Source: Peptococcaceae bacterium
GTDB taxonomy: Bacteria > Bacillota > Peptococcia > Peptococcales > Peptococcaceae
Assembly (NCBI GenBank): GCA_900759105.1
Contig: CAAETY010000114.1
Coordinates: 1 to 17,546 of the forward strand
DNA length: 17,546 nt
Direction: 5' to 3'
Shown here: piece by piece, positions 1-6,829 of the stretch
How the letters are laid out: the number at the start of each line of letters is the position of its first letter
Numbering within the stretch: position 1 is the first letter of the stretch
Notes under the pieces: generated by a model
Databases searched by the model: none
What the model saw: only the letters and a program-made list of their open reading frames with translations
Told to the model about the DNA's origin: nothing
Made by a program: the position numbers and the translations under genes

Positions 1-11
1 ACTAAAGTTTA

Positions 12-26
12 GCCCCTTTGTGGGGC
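12..26. repeat. Small GC hairpin beside the left repeat
   Basis: GCCCC and GGGGC pair around the 5-nt loop TTTGT. It lies about 27 bp outside the proven limit of the 95-bp repeat and may be a fourth hairpin of a larger element. This cannot be tested here because the right copy is truncated by the window edge. Confidence 0.45.
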
Positions 27-53
27 AAGTTAAAGAGGCAAGGGCAATGCGCC

Positions 54-148
54 TGAACATAAGTGAAGGCGAGCGCCTTGAGGCGCCCGCCTTTCCTATG
101 GGCTTATAGCCCCAGAGCAAACCACCCTTTTGAAGGGCGGTTATGATT
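54..148 (-). repeat. 95-bp hairpin repeat, left copy (inverted partner of 17452-17546)
   Basis: This 95-bp stretch is the reverse complement of 17452-17546 with only three mismatches, all substitutions. Read on the minus strand it folds into three consecutive stem-loops: a 10-bp stem with loop CAA, a 5-bp stem with loop ATA, and a 12-bp stem with loop TCAA. It is much richer in G+C than its surroundings. It lies beyond the terminator of the small minus-strand gene, in the same orientation relative to that gene as the right copy has to the DUF454 gene. The strand is given as minus because pairing is better there (a G-U pair where the plus strand has A-C). The match stops cleanly at 148; on the other side it could extend to about 12, because the right copy is cut by the window end. 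It may be a REP-like intergenic repeat, a MITE or a structured RNA. Confidence 0.9.
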
Positions 149-240
149 GTAAGGCGTTTTTAGCTGGTGGTCGGTTACAAAAAATGCGACAAATGAGTGC
201 GGCTAACAAATACATACGTGTTCTTAATGGAAATTACGTA

Positions 241-268
241 AAATAAAAAAACGCCATTACTGGCGTTT
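241..268 (-). terminator. Rho-independent terminator of the small minus-strand gene
   Basis: On the minus strand an 8-bp perfect stem, AAACGCCA/TGGCGTTT with a 4-nt loop, is followed by a run of seven T and then ATTT. It lies 19 bp past the stop of the 65-codon gene at 287-484. On the plus strand the stem is followed by only three T and then GTGGG, so it acts on the minus strand. Its presence supports that gene being real. Confidence 0.85.
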
Positions 269-286
269 GTGGGATTGCAATCCTGT

Positions 287-484
287 TTAGAGAGACTGAT
301 TGCAATCCTCCTTTTGTTGTTCTGAGGTGACTTCAGAATTTTTGGAGTCCGGGTTATTTCTTGTTTGAAAGTATGTGATTACTGCGGCAACGATAATAAG
401 TGGTATGCCAATCACGATGCCAACAAAGAACCATTTGCTCCATTCTTGGGATAAGGTTGCAAGTAAGAGTATTGATAGATTCAT
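287..484 (-). CDS. Small membrane protein, function unknown (65 aa)
   Basis: I do not recognise a family. The product is 65 residues. The N-terminus is hydrophobic (1-11), a clear membrane helix runs from about 18 to 39 (KWFFVGIV...), and the C-terminal 25 residues are polar and charged (NNPDSKNSEV...), ending near a single Cys61. This looks like a single-pass or re-entrant small inner-membrane protein with a soluble tail. The gene is well framed: AAAGGAG sits 8 nt before the ATG, an extended -10 promoter lies about 23 nt upstream, and a strong terminator follows the stop. It is transcribed alone and divergently from the CBS-headed operon. The signals make expression likely, but the sequence gives no role. 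A small regulatory membrane peptide is one possibility; there is no toxin-antitoxin partner beside it. Confidence 0.75.
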   Translation of the reverse strand: MNLSILLLATLSQEWSKWFFVGIVIGIPLIIVAAVITYFQTRNNPDSKNSEVTSEQQKEDCNQSL

Positions 485-492
485 TATTTCAA

Positions 493-515
493 CTCCTTTT
501 ACTGTTATTATAGCA
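493..515 (-). promoter_or_regulatory. Extended -10 promoter and ribosome site of the 65-aa gene
   Basis: On the minus strand TGC-TATAAT occupies 515-507, a perfect -10 with the TGN extension. No good -35 hexamer is seen at 16-18 bp, as is usual for extended -10 promoters. The ribosome site AAAGGAG is at 499-493, 8 nt before the ATG at 484. The predicted transcript therefore has a very short leader of about 15-20 nt. Confidence 0.7.
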
Positions 516-720
516 CAGATATAAAGAATAGCGCGTGTTAACTATGAAAATTTGATACAATTAAAGGGATATGAGACCGGTTCATTCTATATTAGCTGGT
601 GGCAGTTAAAGAAGCTTCGTTGAGGAAAGCGTCATTGACTTGAGATTAGCTTAATAAAGGCTATATAAGTTGTTCATTATTGTAGGAAAAGGCTGTAATA
701 GAGGTTTTTTATGTCGTTTT
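516..720. other. Intergenic stretch with no recognisable feature
   Basis: This A+T-rich stretch lies between the divergent small gene and the first promoter of the CBS-headed operon. I see no ORF with a ribosome site, no strong hairpin and no repeat. An 11-mer, TTAGCTGGTGG (592-602), also occurs at 160-170 but is probably chance. Confidence 0.5.
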
Positions 721-749
721 TTGACTGTAATATCCATGCGTGTTATAAT
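721..749 (+). promoter_or_regulatory. Strong sigma-A promoter P1 upstream of the CBS operon
   Basis: TTGACT (721-726) and TATAAT (744-749) are separated by 17 bp, close to the ideal vegetative promoter. A second TATAAT follows at 752-757. Transcription would begin near 756-764, giving a leader of roughly 180-190 nt before the CBS gene. That leader holds a possible 12-codon ORF at 788-826. Confidence 0.7.
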
Positions 750-787
750 AATTATAATATTCCGATGAACATGGAGTGTGCATAAAT

Positions 788-826
788 ATGAGATTTGATG
801 AATTTCATTGGTCATTTATGTTTTAG
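788..826 (+). CDS. Possible 12-codon leader peptide (doubtful)
   Basis: An ATG at 788 opens a 12-codon frame, MRFDEFHWSFMF, ending TAG at 826. GGAG is present at 773-776 but 11 nt away, a little far. Four of the 12 residues are Phe and one is Trp, the kind of composition found in attenuator leaders. However, I see no terminator/antiterminator fold after it, and the downstream genes are not recognisable aromatic biosynthesis genes. It lies directly behind promoter P1. It may be chance. Confidence 0.2.
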   Translation: MRFDEFHWSFMF

Positions 827-874
827 AAAAGACAACGGAAAAATTCAAGCTCAGAATTGCTATAAAGGCGATGG

Positions 875-904
875 TTGACGGGATATAAGGAATTGTTCTA
901 TAAT
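875..904 (+). promoter_or_regulatory. Promoter P2 of the CBS-ACT-UPF0210 operon
   Basis: TTGACG (875-880) and TATAAT (899-904) are separated by 18 bp. Transcription would begin near 911, leaving a 32-nt leader that contains the AAGGAGG ribosome site at 927-933. Together with P1 this gives the operon two tandem promoters. Confidence 0.7.
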
Positions 905-942
905 AAGATATTATTGTAGGAAAGACAAGGAGGATGATGGCA

Positions 943-1413
943 ATGAGTGAAGTTATTGCTAATATTATGGAAACTGAAGTGTATTATGCACATGAAGATG
1001 ATACAATTGCAGCGGTGTTGCAAACTTTAGTTGATAAAAAAATTAGTGGTCTCCCAATTGTCAATGATGCACAAGAAGTAGTTGGTTTTATCAGCGATGG
1101 CGATATTATGAAGTTTATTGCAAAGCAAGATCCTCGTATTATTGATATGACCAGCTTTATTACTGTATGGTACGATTCCGAAAGCTTTGATCAGAAGATG
1201 GAAGATCTTTTGAAAATTAATGTGATGGAACTTGCAACGACCAAAATCATTTCTGCATCACCTGAGGAGCATGTAGATGAAGTTGCACGTACATTAGGTA
1301 AAAAGAAAATCAAAAAATTACCAGTTATAGAAGATGGGAAGCTTGTGGGTGTAATTAGTCGCCATAACATTATTCGCTATATTATTTCCTATCATTTGAA
1401 ACAAGGAGAATAA
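943..1413 (+). CDS. CBS-domain pair protein (156 aa)
   Basis: This is a stand-alone Bateman module: two CBS motifs, about residues 8-58 (ending VVGFISDGDI) and 94-148 (ending LVGVISRHNI), joined by a helical linker of about 35 residues. CBS pairs usually bind adenine nucleotides or S-adenosylmethionine and report energy state to partner proteins; the ligand here is unknown. No catalytic, membrane or DNA-binding domain is attached. I chose the ATG at 943 because AAGGAGG (927-933) touches the ATG at 934 and is 3 nt from the one at 937, but ideally 9 nt from 943. The stop is 4 nt before the ACT-domain gene. The protein matches the length and layout of the second CBS protein at 10449-10919, so the two are paralogues. 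It is the first gene of a long operon driven by P1 and P2. Confidence 0.85.
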   Translation: MSEVIANIMETEVYYAHEDDTIAAVLQTLVDKKISGLPIVNDAQEVVGFISDGDIMKFIAKQDPRIIDMTSFITVWYDSESFDQKMEDLLKINVMELATTKIISASPEEHVDEVARTLGKKKIKKLPVIEDGKLVGVISRHNIIRYIISYHLKQGE

Positions 1414-1417
1414 GTTC

Positions 1418-1699
1418 ATGAATGAGCAACAAAAAGCTGTTATTACCGTAACGGGTTTGGATAAAAAAGGTATTATTGCTGCAGTAACTACAATGCTTGC
1501 AGATAAAAATGTCAATGTATTGGATATTAGCCAAACTATTTTGGGTGATTATTTCAATATGATTATGCTTGTAGATATCACTGAATGTAGCATCAGTTTG
1601 CAGGATTTGGTAGATGAATGTGCAAAGGTGGGAGAAAGCCTTCAAATGCAAGTGCGTTGTCAGCACGAAAATATCTTCAAATTCATGCACCAAATTTAA
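1418..1699 (+). CDS. ACT-domain protein, UPF0237 family
   Basis: The product is 93 residues, almost entirely one ACT fold. It has the signature hydrophobic strand and loop VTGLDKKGIIAAVT at about residues 9-22, followed by NVNVLDISQTILGDYF and a second half ending in a short C-terminal tail. ACT domains bind amino acids or similar small ligands and regulate enzymes or transporters as dimers. The UPF0237 family is typically encoded next to a UPF0210 protein, exactly as here, which suggests the two work together. AAGGAGA lies 8 nt before the ATG, and the gap to the CBS gene is only 4 nt, so it is co-transcribed. The ligand and target are unknown. Confidence 0.88.
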   Translation: MNEQQKAVITVTGLDKKGIIAAVTTMLADKNVNVLDISQTILGDYFNMIMLVDITECSISLQDLVDECAKVGESLQMQVRCQHENIFKFMHQI

Positions 1700-1711
1700 T
1701 GGAGAATCATT

Positions 1712-3079
1712 ATGACAGTAGCATTTAATACAAAAGATATTTTTGATACCATTCACATGATTGCAGAAGAAAATCTTGACATTCGTACGACGACAATGGG
1801 GATTTCCTTAAAGGATTGTGTGTCTGAATCAACGGCAACTACTTGCAATAAGATTTATGATAAAATAACCCGCCTGGCAGAGAATTTGGTACCTACCGGT
1901 GAGGCTATTTCTAAAGAATACGGGATTCCAATTATAAATAAACGTATTTCTGTAACACCAATTTCTATGATTGGTGAAGCAAGCACTGATAGAGATTACG
2001 TAGCTATAGCAAAGACCTTAGATCGTGCTGCAAAAGAAGTTGGCGTTAACTTTATTGGCGGTTATAGCGCATTGGTACAAAAAGGTATGACCGATGCTGA
2101 AAAAGAATTTTTGGAATCCATTCCGGAAGCTTTAGCATCTACAGAATTGGTTTGCTCATCTGTTAATATCGGGAGTAGCAAGGCTGGGATTAATATGGAT
2201 GCAGTAGCGATTCTTGGCCGTATTATCAAGAAAACAGCTGAATTGACTGGCGATCAAGATGGTTTAGGATGCGCAAAATTCGTAGCATTTTGTAATGCTG
2301 TTGAAGACAATCCATTTATGGCAGGCGCATTCCACGGTGTGGGCGAAGGCGAAAATTGTTTAAGCGTTGGCGTTAGTGGTCCTGGGGTTGTTCTTAATGC
2401 AGTAAAAGGCAGAGAGCATCTTCCGTTCGATGAACTGGCAGAAATGATTAAGCGTATGGCCTTTAAAATTACTCGCTCTGGTGAAATGGTTGGTCGTGAA
2501 GCAGCAAGACGTCTAGGTGTACCGTTTGGTATTGTAGACCTTTCCTTGGCACCAACACCTGCTGTGGGGGACTCTGTTGCTGACATTTTGGAAGCATTCG
2601 GGCTGGAACGTTGTGGGACACATGGGACCACTGCAGCTCTTGCTATGCTCAATGACGCTGTTAAAAAAGGTGGTGCAATGGCATCCAGTCACGTTGGTGG
2701 CTTGAGCGGTGCATTTATTCCGGTTAGTGAGGATGCTGGTATGATTCGTGCTGTTGAAGAAAATAGCCTTAGCTACGATAAGCTTGAAGCGATGACATGC
2801 GTATGTTCTGTTGGGATTGACATGGTTGCCATTCCTGGTGATACACCTGCAGAAACCATTTCAGCAATGATTGCCGATGAAGCTGCTATTGGGATGATTA
2901 ATAAGAAAACAACAGCAGTTCGTGTTATTCCGGTGCCTAATAAAGGTGTCGGGGAAATGGTTGAATTTGGTGGCTTACTAGGTTATGCACCTATTATGGA
3001 TGTTCATCCATTCTCCTCTAAAGTGTTTGTAGAACGTGGTGGCCAAATCCCGGCTCCAATTCATGCACTAAATAACTAA
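1712..3079 (+). CDS. UPF0210 / DUF711 (PFL-like) family protein
   Basis: At 455 residues this is a full-length member of the UPF0210 (DUF711) family, annotated in many genomes as 'PFL family protein'. Recognisable conserved stretches include GGYSALVQKGMT (about 111-122), AGAFHGVGEGEN (about 204-215), SVGVSGPGVVLNAV, HGTTAALAMLNDAVKKGG and SHVGGLSGAFIPVSEDAGM. The glycine-rich loops suggest a ligand-binding or enzymatic fold related at a distance to glycyl-radical enzyme barrels, but the C-terminal glycyl-radical motif of true pyruvate formate-lyases is not evident, so the PFL name should not be read as function. The preceding ACT protein is the usual partner. GGAG sits 6 nt before the ATG, 12 nt after the ACT stop. 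The reaction is not established. Confidence 0.88.
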   Translation: MTVAFNTKDIFDTIHMIAEENLDIRTTTMGISLKDCVSESTATTCNKIYDKITRLAENLVPTGEAISKEYGIPIINKRISVTPISMIGEASTDRDYVAIAKTLDRAAKEVGVNFIGGYSALVQKGMTDAEKEFLESIPEALASTELVCSSVNIGSSKAGINMDAVAILGRIIKKTAELTGDQDGLGCAKFVAFCNAVEDNPFMAGAFHGVGEGENCLSVGVSGPGVVLNAVKGREHLPFDELAEMIKRMAFKITRSGEMVGREAARRLGVPFGIVDLSLAPTPAVGDSVADILEAFGLERCGTHGTTAALAMLNDAVKKGGAMASSHVGGLSGAFIPVSEDAGMIRAVEENSLSYDKLEAMTCVCSVGIDMVAIPGDTPAETISAMIADEAAIGMINKKTTAVRVIPVPNKGVGEMVEFGGLLGYAPIMDVHPFSSKVFVERGGQIPAPIHALNN

Positions 3080-3098
3080 TTTTAATTCGGCGAATGAA

Positions 3099-3503
3099 AT
3101 GGACAATAACAAACCGTTTGAAACGTCAACAGCTGTTAGTGATTTAAATAAGCAGGAGCAGGTATGTAAATATCATATCCGCAAAGAAAAATTGCATAAG
3201 TATAGAATGGCTCGTAAGCCTAAACCTAAAACCAACACACAATCATTGGTGGATATGATGGAACGTGCGCGTCTATTTGAATATGCCATGTATTGTGAAA
3301 GACCTTGGCGCTTATTGGGAATGAATTTCTTAATAGGACTGGCAAGAGGTCTTGGCGCAACAATTGGTTTGGGGCTTGTGTTGTCGTTGTTGGTATTTAT
3401 AGCACAAGAGGTAATCTCAGCAAATTTACCGGGCATTAGTCAATGGCTGGCAGAGCTGGTTCAGATGGTGCAAAGTTATTACATACCAGAGATAAATAAA
3501 TGA
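3099..3503 (+). CDS. DUF5665-type small membrane protein
   Basis: The product is 134 residues. A basic, soluble N-terminal half (about 1-55, rich in Lys/Arg/Asn) is followed by an amphipathic segment, LFEYAMYCERPWRLLGMNF (59-77), and one glycine-rich membrane helix (about 76-107, containing GLARGLGATIGLG). The RPWRLL-N-F-GLARG-G pattern is what I associate with DUF5665 proteins of Firmicutes, although no search was done. Function is unknown. The stop overlaps the lspA start by 4 nt (ATGA), so translation is coupled. The ATG at 3099 has no good ribosome site; the start could lie further in, for example at Met37 or Met53, since the conserved part begins only around residue 50. Confidence 0.75.
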   Translation: MDNNKPFETSTAVSDLNKQEQVCKYHIRKEKLHKYRMARKPKPKTNTQSLVDMMERARLFEYAMYCERPWRLLGMNFLIGLARGLGATIGLGLVLSLLVFIAQEVISANLPGISQWLAELVQMVQSYYIPEINK

Positions 3504-3976
3504 AATTAATTTTTCCGTATATATTTGCGATGCTGGTCTTGGGGTTGGATCAATGGAGTAAATATGCGGTGCGTTCTTCTATGCAAATGGGAGATAGCAT
3601 ACCGATTATTGATTCAATATTTCATCTAACCTATATAGAAAACGAAGGCGTTGCCTTTGGATTGTTTTCAGGCCATACAAGTATATTTGTCATAGTAAGT
3701 GTTTTGGTATTGATTGGGCTCTTGATTTTTGTTTGGAAAGAGTCCAGTCAATCTTTGTTGTTGCATTATGGTGTAGCATTAGTGGTGTCTGGGGCGCTTG
3801 GAAACATCATTGACCGAGCAATGAAGGCCTCAGTCACAGATATGTTTGATTTTCGTATTTGGCCAATCTTTAATATTGCCGATATTGCAGTATGCGTTGG
3901 TTTTGTTTTATTGGTGCTGTATTTATTTTTAAGCTCGGAGGACAATTGTGAAAAAAATGCTCGTTCAAATTCCTGA
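3500..3976 (+). CDS. lspA: Lipoprotein signal peptidase (signal peptidase II)
   Basis: LspA is the membrane aspartic protease that removes the signal peptide of prolipoproteins after diacylglyceryl transfer. The 158-residue product has the family length and four membrane helices (about 5-22, 60-78, 86-104, 127-145). Diagnostic motifs are present: LDQWSKY (16-22), NEGVAFG (48-54), GNIIDR (101-106), VTDMFDF (112-118) and FNIADIAV (124-131). The likely catalytic dyad is Asp114 and Asp128. The gene overlaps its upstream neighbour by 4 nt and its downstream neighbour by 29 nt. lspA followed by an RluA-family pseudouridine synthase is a common Firmicutes arrangement. Confidence 0.97.
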   Translation: MKLIFPYIFAMLVLGLDQWSKYAVRSSMQMGDSIPIIDSIFHLTYIENEGVAFGLFSGHTSIFVIVSVLVLIGLLIFVWKESSQSLLLHYGVALVVSGALGNIIDRAMKASVTDMFDFRIWPIFNIADIAVCVGFVLLVLYLFLSSEDNCEKNARSNS

Positions 3977-4853
3977 CGATGCGATTGGTACACGGCTTGA
4001 TCAATGGGTGGCGGCAAACACATCTTTAACACGGTCTGCCTTTAAACAGCAGGTTGAAAAACAATTGGTTTCTTTTAATGATAATCCTATAAAAAAAGCT
4101 GGGGTTAAGATTTCTGTAGCTGGAAGTCTTGTTATCGATGAGGAAGATACCACCTATGAAGCAATGTCAATGCCACTCGATATTGTATACGAGGATGAGT
4201 ATTTGTTGATTGTCAACAAACCACGAGGAATGTTGGTTTATCCGACAAAGGATAAAACGGAACAAACTCTTGTAAATGGGCTCTTGGCACATACAACACT
4301 TTCTGATTATTGTGGGAGCGAGCGCCCGGGATTGGTTCATCGAATTGACCGCGATACATCCGGATTGGTATTAGTGGCCAAACGAAATGATGTCCATGAA
4401 AAGCTTTATGATATGCTCGCACAACATGATATTGAACGTGAGTATATTGGGATTGTTCATGGTAATTTTAATGAAAAAAAAGGTTGTGTTCATAAATCCA
4501 TTGCTCAAGATTATTCTCATGGTACAAAGAGAATGGTAGTGCCTCAGGGTGGTCAAGAAGCCATCACTCATTATGTTTGTGTTTACCAAAATGACGCCTA
4601 TGCGCTGATGCGCTTTTGGTTAGAAACTGGAAGAACGCATCAAATTAGAGTGCATATGGCATCCATAGGTCATCCTTTGGTAGGTGATGGTTTATATGGT
4701 GAAGAAAAGAATATCTTTGGCTTTAGGGGGCAAGCATTGCATGCTGTGCGACTGACATTCAAACATCCAATGACAGGTTTGAAAGTTGAAGTTTATGGTG
4801 CACCGCCGGAGATATTCAAAAAAGCGGTAAAACGCATTCAAATGATAAAGTAG
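3948..4853 (+). CDS. rluD: RluA/RluD-family rRNA pseudouridine synthase
   Basis: This 301-residue enzyme converts specific uridines in ribosomal RNA to pseudouridine. An N-terminal S4 RNA-binding domain (about 14-62, TRLDQWVAANTSLTRSAFKQ) precedes the catalytic domain, which has NKPRGMLVYPT (90-100) and the active-site motif HRIDRDTSGLVLVAK (131-145). By family comparison Asp134 is the catalytic nucleophile. TGRTHQIRVHMASIGHPLVGD near residue 230 completes the fold. Translation starts at GTG 3948, with GGAGG 6 nt upstream inside the 3' end of lspA. The gene is homologous to the enzyme usually encoded after lspA in Firmicutes. The symbol is by convention, as the exact rRNA target cannot be read from sequence. 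Confidence 0.93.
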   Translation: MKKMLVQIPDDAIGTRLDQWVAANTSLTRSAFKQQVEKQLVSFNDNPIKKAGVKISVAGSLVIDEEDTTYEAMSMPLDIVYEDEYLLIVNKPRGMLVYPTKDKTEQTLVNGLLAHTTLSDYCGSERPGLVHRIDRDTSGLVLVAKRNDVHEKLYDMLAQHDIEREYIGIVHGNFNEKKGCVHKSIAQDYSHGTKRMVVPQGGQEAITHYVCVYQNDAYALMRFWLETGRTHQIRVHMASIGHPLVGDGLYGEEKNIFGFRGQALHAVRLTFKHPMTGLKVEVYGAPPEIFKKAVKRIQMIK

Positions 4854-4866
4854 AGGAGGAATCACC

Positions 4867-5781
4867 TTGCTAAGTGATAGTTTAAAAGTTTTTATCACTG
4901 TTGCCGACAAGAAAAACTTTTCTAAGGCAGCTAAAGCCCTGAACTTGACCCAGCCGGCAATTAGCTTTCAGATTCAAACATTGGAACAATATTATCAAAC
5001 CAAGCTTTTTGACCGTATAAATAGACATGTCAAATTAACTGAAACCGGCGAATTGTTACTGGAATATGCGCTTTCCATGAGTGATTTGCAATCCGAATTG
5101 GAACGCAAGATGCAACAATTGACTGGGCACGTAAAAGGGCAATTGATGATTGGTGCTAGCCGTACTGTTGGCGAATATGTATTACCATATGTAATTTGCA
5201 AATTCAAAGAGGATTATCCTGACGTTGACATTACGCTTGAAATTTATAACACCAAGCACGTTGAAGAAAATGTATTGAATCGTTATCTCGATATTGGTTT
5301 GGTTGAATCAGACATTAAACACAAGGAATTGTTTTTCCAAGATATCTTAGGCGATGAATTGGTGCTGGTTGTGCCAAAGGATCATCGATGGTCAAATTTG
5401 GAAGAAATTTCAATTGACGAAATTAAGGGTGAACCATTTATTATTCGCGAAGCTGGTTCCGGTAGTCGCTTGGTATTTGAACAAGCTTTGATTGATGAAG
5501 AAATTGACATCGAGGACTTAAACGTTATTATGGAAATTGGTAGTATTACCTCCATTAAGTCTGCAATCATTAATGGGTTGGGGATTTCTATCATGTCTAA
5601 ATGGGCTATTCGCGATCTTGAAAAAGCGGGTCTTGTTTCTACCGTTCGAATCAAGAATTTAGAATTGAAGCGTCCATTCAGCATTATTCTTAACCAAGGT
5701 AACTTTGAATCCGAAGCTTGCAATAAATTCATTCGCTACTTGGGCGAAGTTACAGAAAAAGAAGTTTACGAGCATATTTAA
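4867..5781 (+). CDS. LysR-family regulator, CysL/YeiE-like (first of tandem pair)
   Basis: The 304-residue product has the LysR layout: a winged helix-turn-helix at 1-60 (NFSKAAKALNLTQPAISFQI), a linker helix, then a two-lobed effector domain at about 90-295. The effector pocket carries GASRTVGEY (96-104) and AGSGSR (196-201). In CysL, YeiE and CbbR-type regulators the matching loops bind small anions or sulfur compounds, which is the basis for the subgroup call. The start is TTG 4867, with AGGAGG 7 nt before it. It begins 13 nt after the pseudouridine synthase and no promoter is visible in the gap, so it appears to belong to the same operon. It is followed 15 nt later by a close paralogue. 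Target genes are unknown; it may act in trans. Confidence 0.92.
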   Translation: MLSDSLKVFITVADKKNFSKAAKALNLTQPAISFQIQTLEQYYQTKLFDRINRHVKLTETGELLLEYALSMSDLQSELERKMQQLTGHVKGQLMIGASRTVGEYVLPYVICKFKEDYPDVDITLEIYNTKHVEENVLNRYLDIGLVESDIKHKELFFQDILGDELVLVVPKDHRWSNLEEISIDEIKGEPFIIREAGSGSRLVFEQALIDEEIDIEDLNVIMEIGSITSIKSAIINGLGISIMSKWAIRDLEKAGLVSTVRIKNLELKRPFSIILNQGNFESEACNKFIRYLGEVTEKEVYEHI

Positions 5782-5796
5782 TGAAAGGAGAAGGCC

Positions 5797-6693
5797 ATGT
5801 TAAACGATAGTATTCGTGTATTTTTAATGGTTGTAGAAAAGAAAAGCTTTTCTAAAGCCGCAAAAGCGTTGTTTTTGACACAGCCTGCAGTAAGCTTTCA
5901 AATTCAAATGCTCGAAGAACAATACGGCACGCGCTTGTTTGACCGTGTAAGTCGTAATATCATTTTGACCGAAGCCGGTGAATTGCTTTACAAGTATGCA
6001 ACTGAGATGAGTGATATGCAATTTAGCTTGGAAAATGATATGCAAGAGCTGAATAACACCATTCTCGGGCGTTTGAAGGTAGGGGCTAGTACCACAATTG
6101 GTGAATATATTGCACCATATATTTTGGGTAACTTTAAAAAGCACTATCCAAAAGTAACCTTGAGTTTGGAAGTTGAAAACTCTGATGAAATTGAAATGGC
6201 TATTCATGATACCAGCTTGGATATCGGGTTGGTAGAAGGTCCACCGGTGGATAAGGATTTGGAATCCGTACCGTTCTTAGACGATGAATTGGTTGTTATA
6301 ACCAGCGTTGACCACCCTTGGAGTAAGCTGGAATCCATTTCGGTTTTTGAATTGGATCAGTATCCATATATTTCTCGTGAAAAAGGGTCCGGTACTCGAG
6401 CAGAAATCGAACAGCATTTGAAAATGGCAGGCTTCTCTGCAAACAATCTCAATGTAATGATGAAGCTTGGCAGTACTTATGCAATTAAATCTGCAGTACG
6501 TAACGGGTATGGCTTTACCATCATTTCTCGTTGGGCCATTAAAGATGACCTCAAAATGGGGAATCTCGCAATGGTAAAATTGAAAGAAGACGAATTTAAA
6601 CGTCGTTTTAGAATTGTATACCATAAGAAGAAATTTAAAACCCAAGCGGTTGAAGAGTTCTTGAAATTCATAGAAAACGAAACATTTCAATAA
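5797..6693 (+). CDS. LysR-family regulator, CysL/YeiE-like (second of tandem pair)
   Basis: This 298-residue LysR protein aligns without gaps to its upstream neighbour: by hand count 39 of the first 60 residues and 81 of the first 150 are identical. The helix-turn-helix (SFSKAAKALFLTQPAVSFQI) is nearly the same, while the effector domain differs more. The pocket loops are GASTTIGEY (96-104) and KGSGTR (196-201), the latter closer to YeiE. The duplication is old, since the nucleotide sequences have diverged widely. AAAGGAG lies 7 nt before the ATG. A strong terminator follows, ending the eight-gene run. Similar DNA-reading helices and different ligand pockets suggest overlapping targets with separate signals, or heteromers; this is inference. 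Confidence 0.92.
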   Translation: MLNDSIRVFLMVVEKKSFSKAAKALFLTQPAVSFQIQMLEEQYGTRLFDRVSRNIILTEAGELLYKYATEMSDMQFSLENDMQELNNTILGRLKVGASTTIGEYIAPYILGNFKKHYPKVTLSLEVENSDEIEMAIHDTSLDIGLVEGPPVDKDLESVPFLDDELVVITSVDHPWSKLESISVFELDQYPYISREKGSGTRAEIEQHLKMAGFSANNLNVMMKLGSTYAIKSAVRNGYGFTIISRWAIKDDLKMGNLAMVKLKEDEFKRRFRIVYHKKKFKTQAVEEFLKFIENETFQ

Positions 6694-6714
6694 TATATAA
6701 TATATAAGAAATAG

Positions 6715-6748
6715 AAGCATCGCTGATCTCGATTGGCGATGCTTTTTT
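6715..6748 (+). terminator. Terminator of the CBS-to-LysR operon
   Basis: The stem AGCATCGC (6716-6723)/GCGATGCT (6736-6743) has a 12-nt loop and runs into six T. It lies about 20 bp after the second LysR stop, beyond an A+T-rich TATATAATATATAA stretch. It faces the carB terminator, separating convergent transcription. Confidence 0.88.
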
Positions 6749-6769
6749 GTACATTTTAGTTTGAAAATG

Positions 6770-6805
6770 AAAAAAGCAGACTTCGAAATTGAAGCCTGCT
6801 TTTTT
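6770..6805 (-). terminator. carB terminator (usable in both directions)
   Basis: AAAAAGCAG.CTTC pairs with GAAG.CTGCTTTTT around a 6-nt loop, with one A-C/G-T mismatch. It begins 24 bp past the carB stop. On the minus strand it reads GCAGGCTTC...GAAGTCTGC followed by TTTTTT-like sequence; the plus strand also ends in six T, so it is bidirectional. Confidence 0.85.
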
Positions 6806-6829
6806 GTAATTACAGTAAAATGTAAAAGA

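Noticed and set aside
160..602. Repeated 11-mer TTAGCTGGTGG at 160-170 and 592-602
   Set aside because: Flanks do not match and it is short; one coincidence of this size is not meaningful in 17.5 kb.
934..942. Upstream ATGs (934 and 937) for the first CBS gene
   Set aside because: AAGGAGG ends at 933, too close for either; the ATG at 943 has ideal spacing.
1712..3079. Reading the UPF0210 protein as a pyruvate formate-lyase
   Set aside because: I cannot see a C-terminal glycyl-radical motif, the length is well short of PFL enzymes and no activase gene is nearby.
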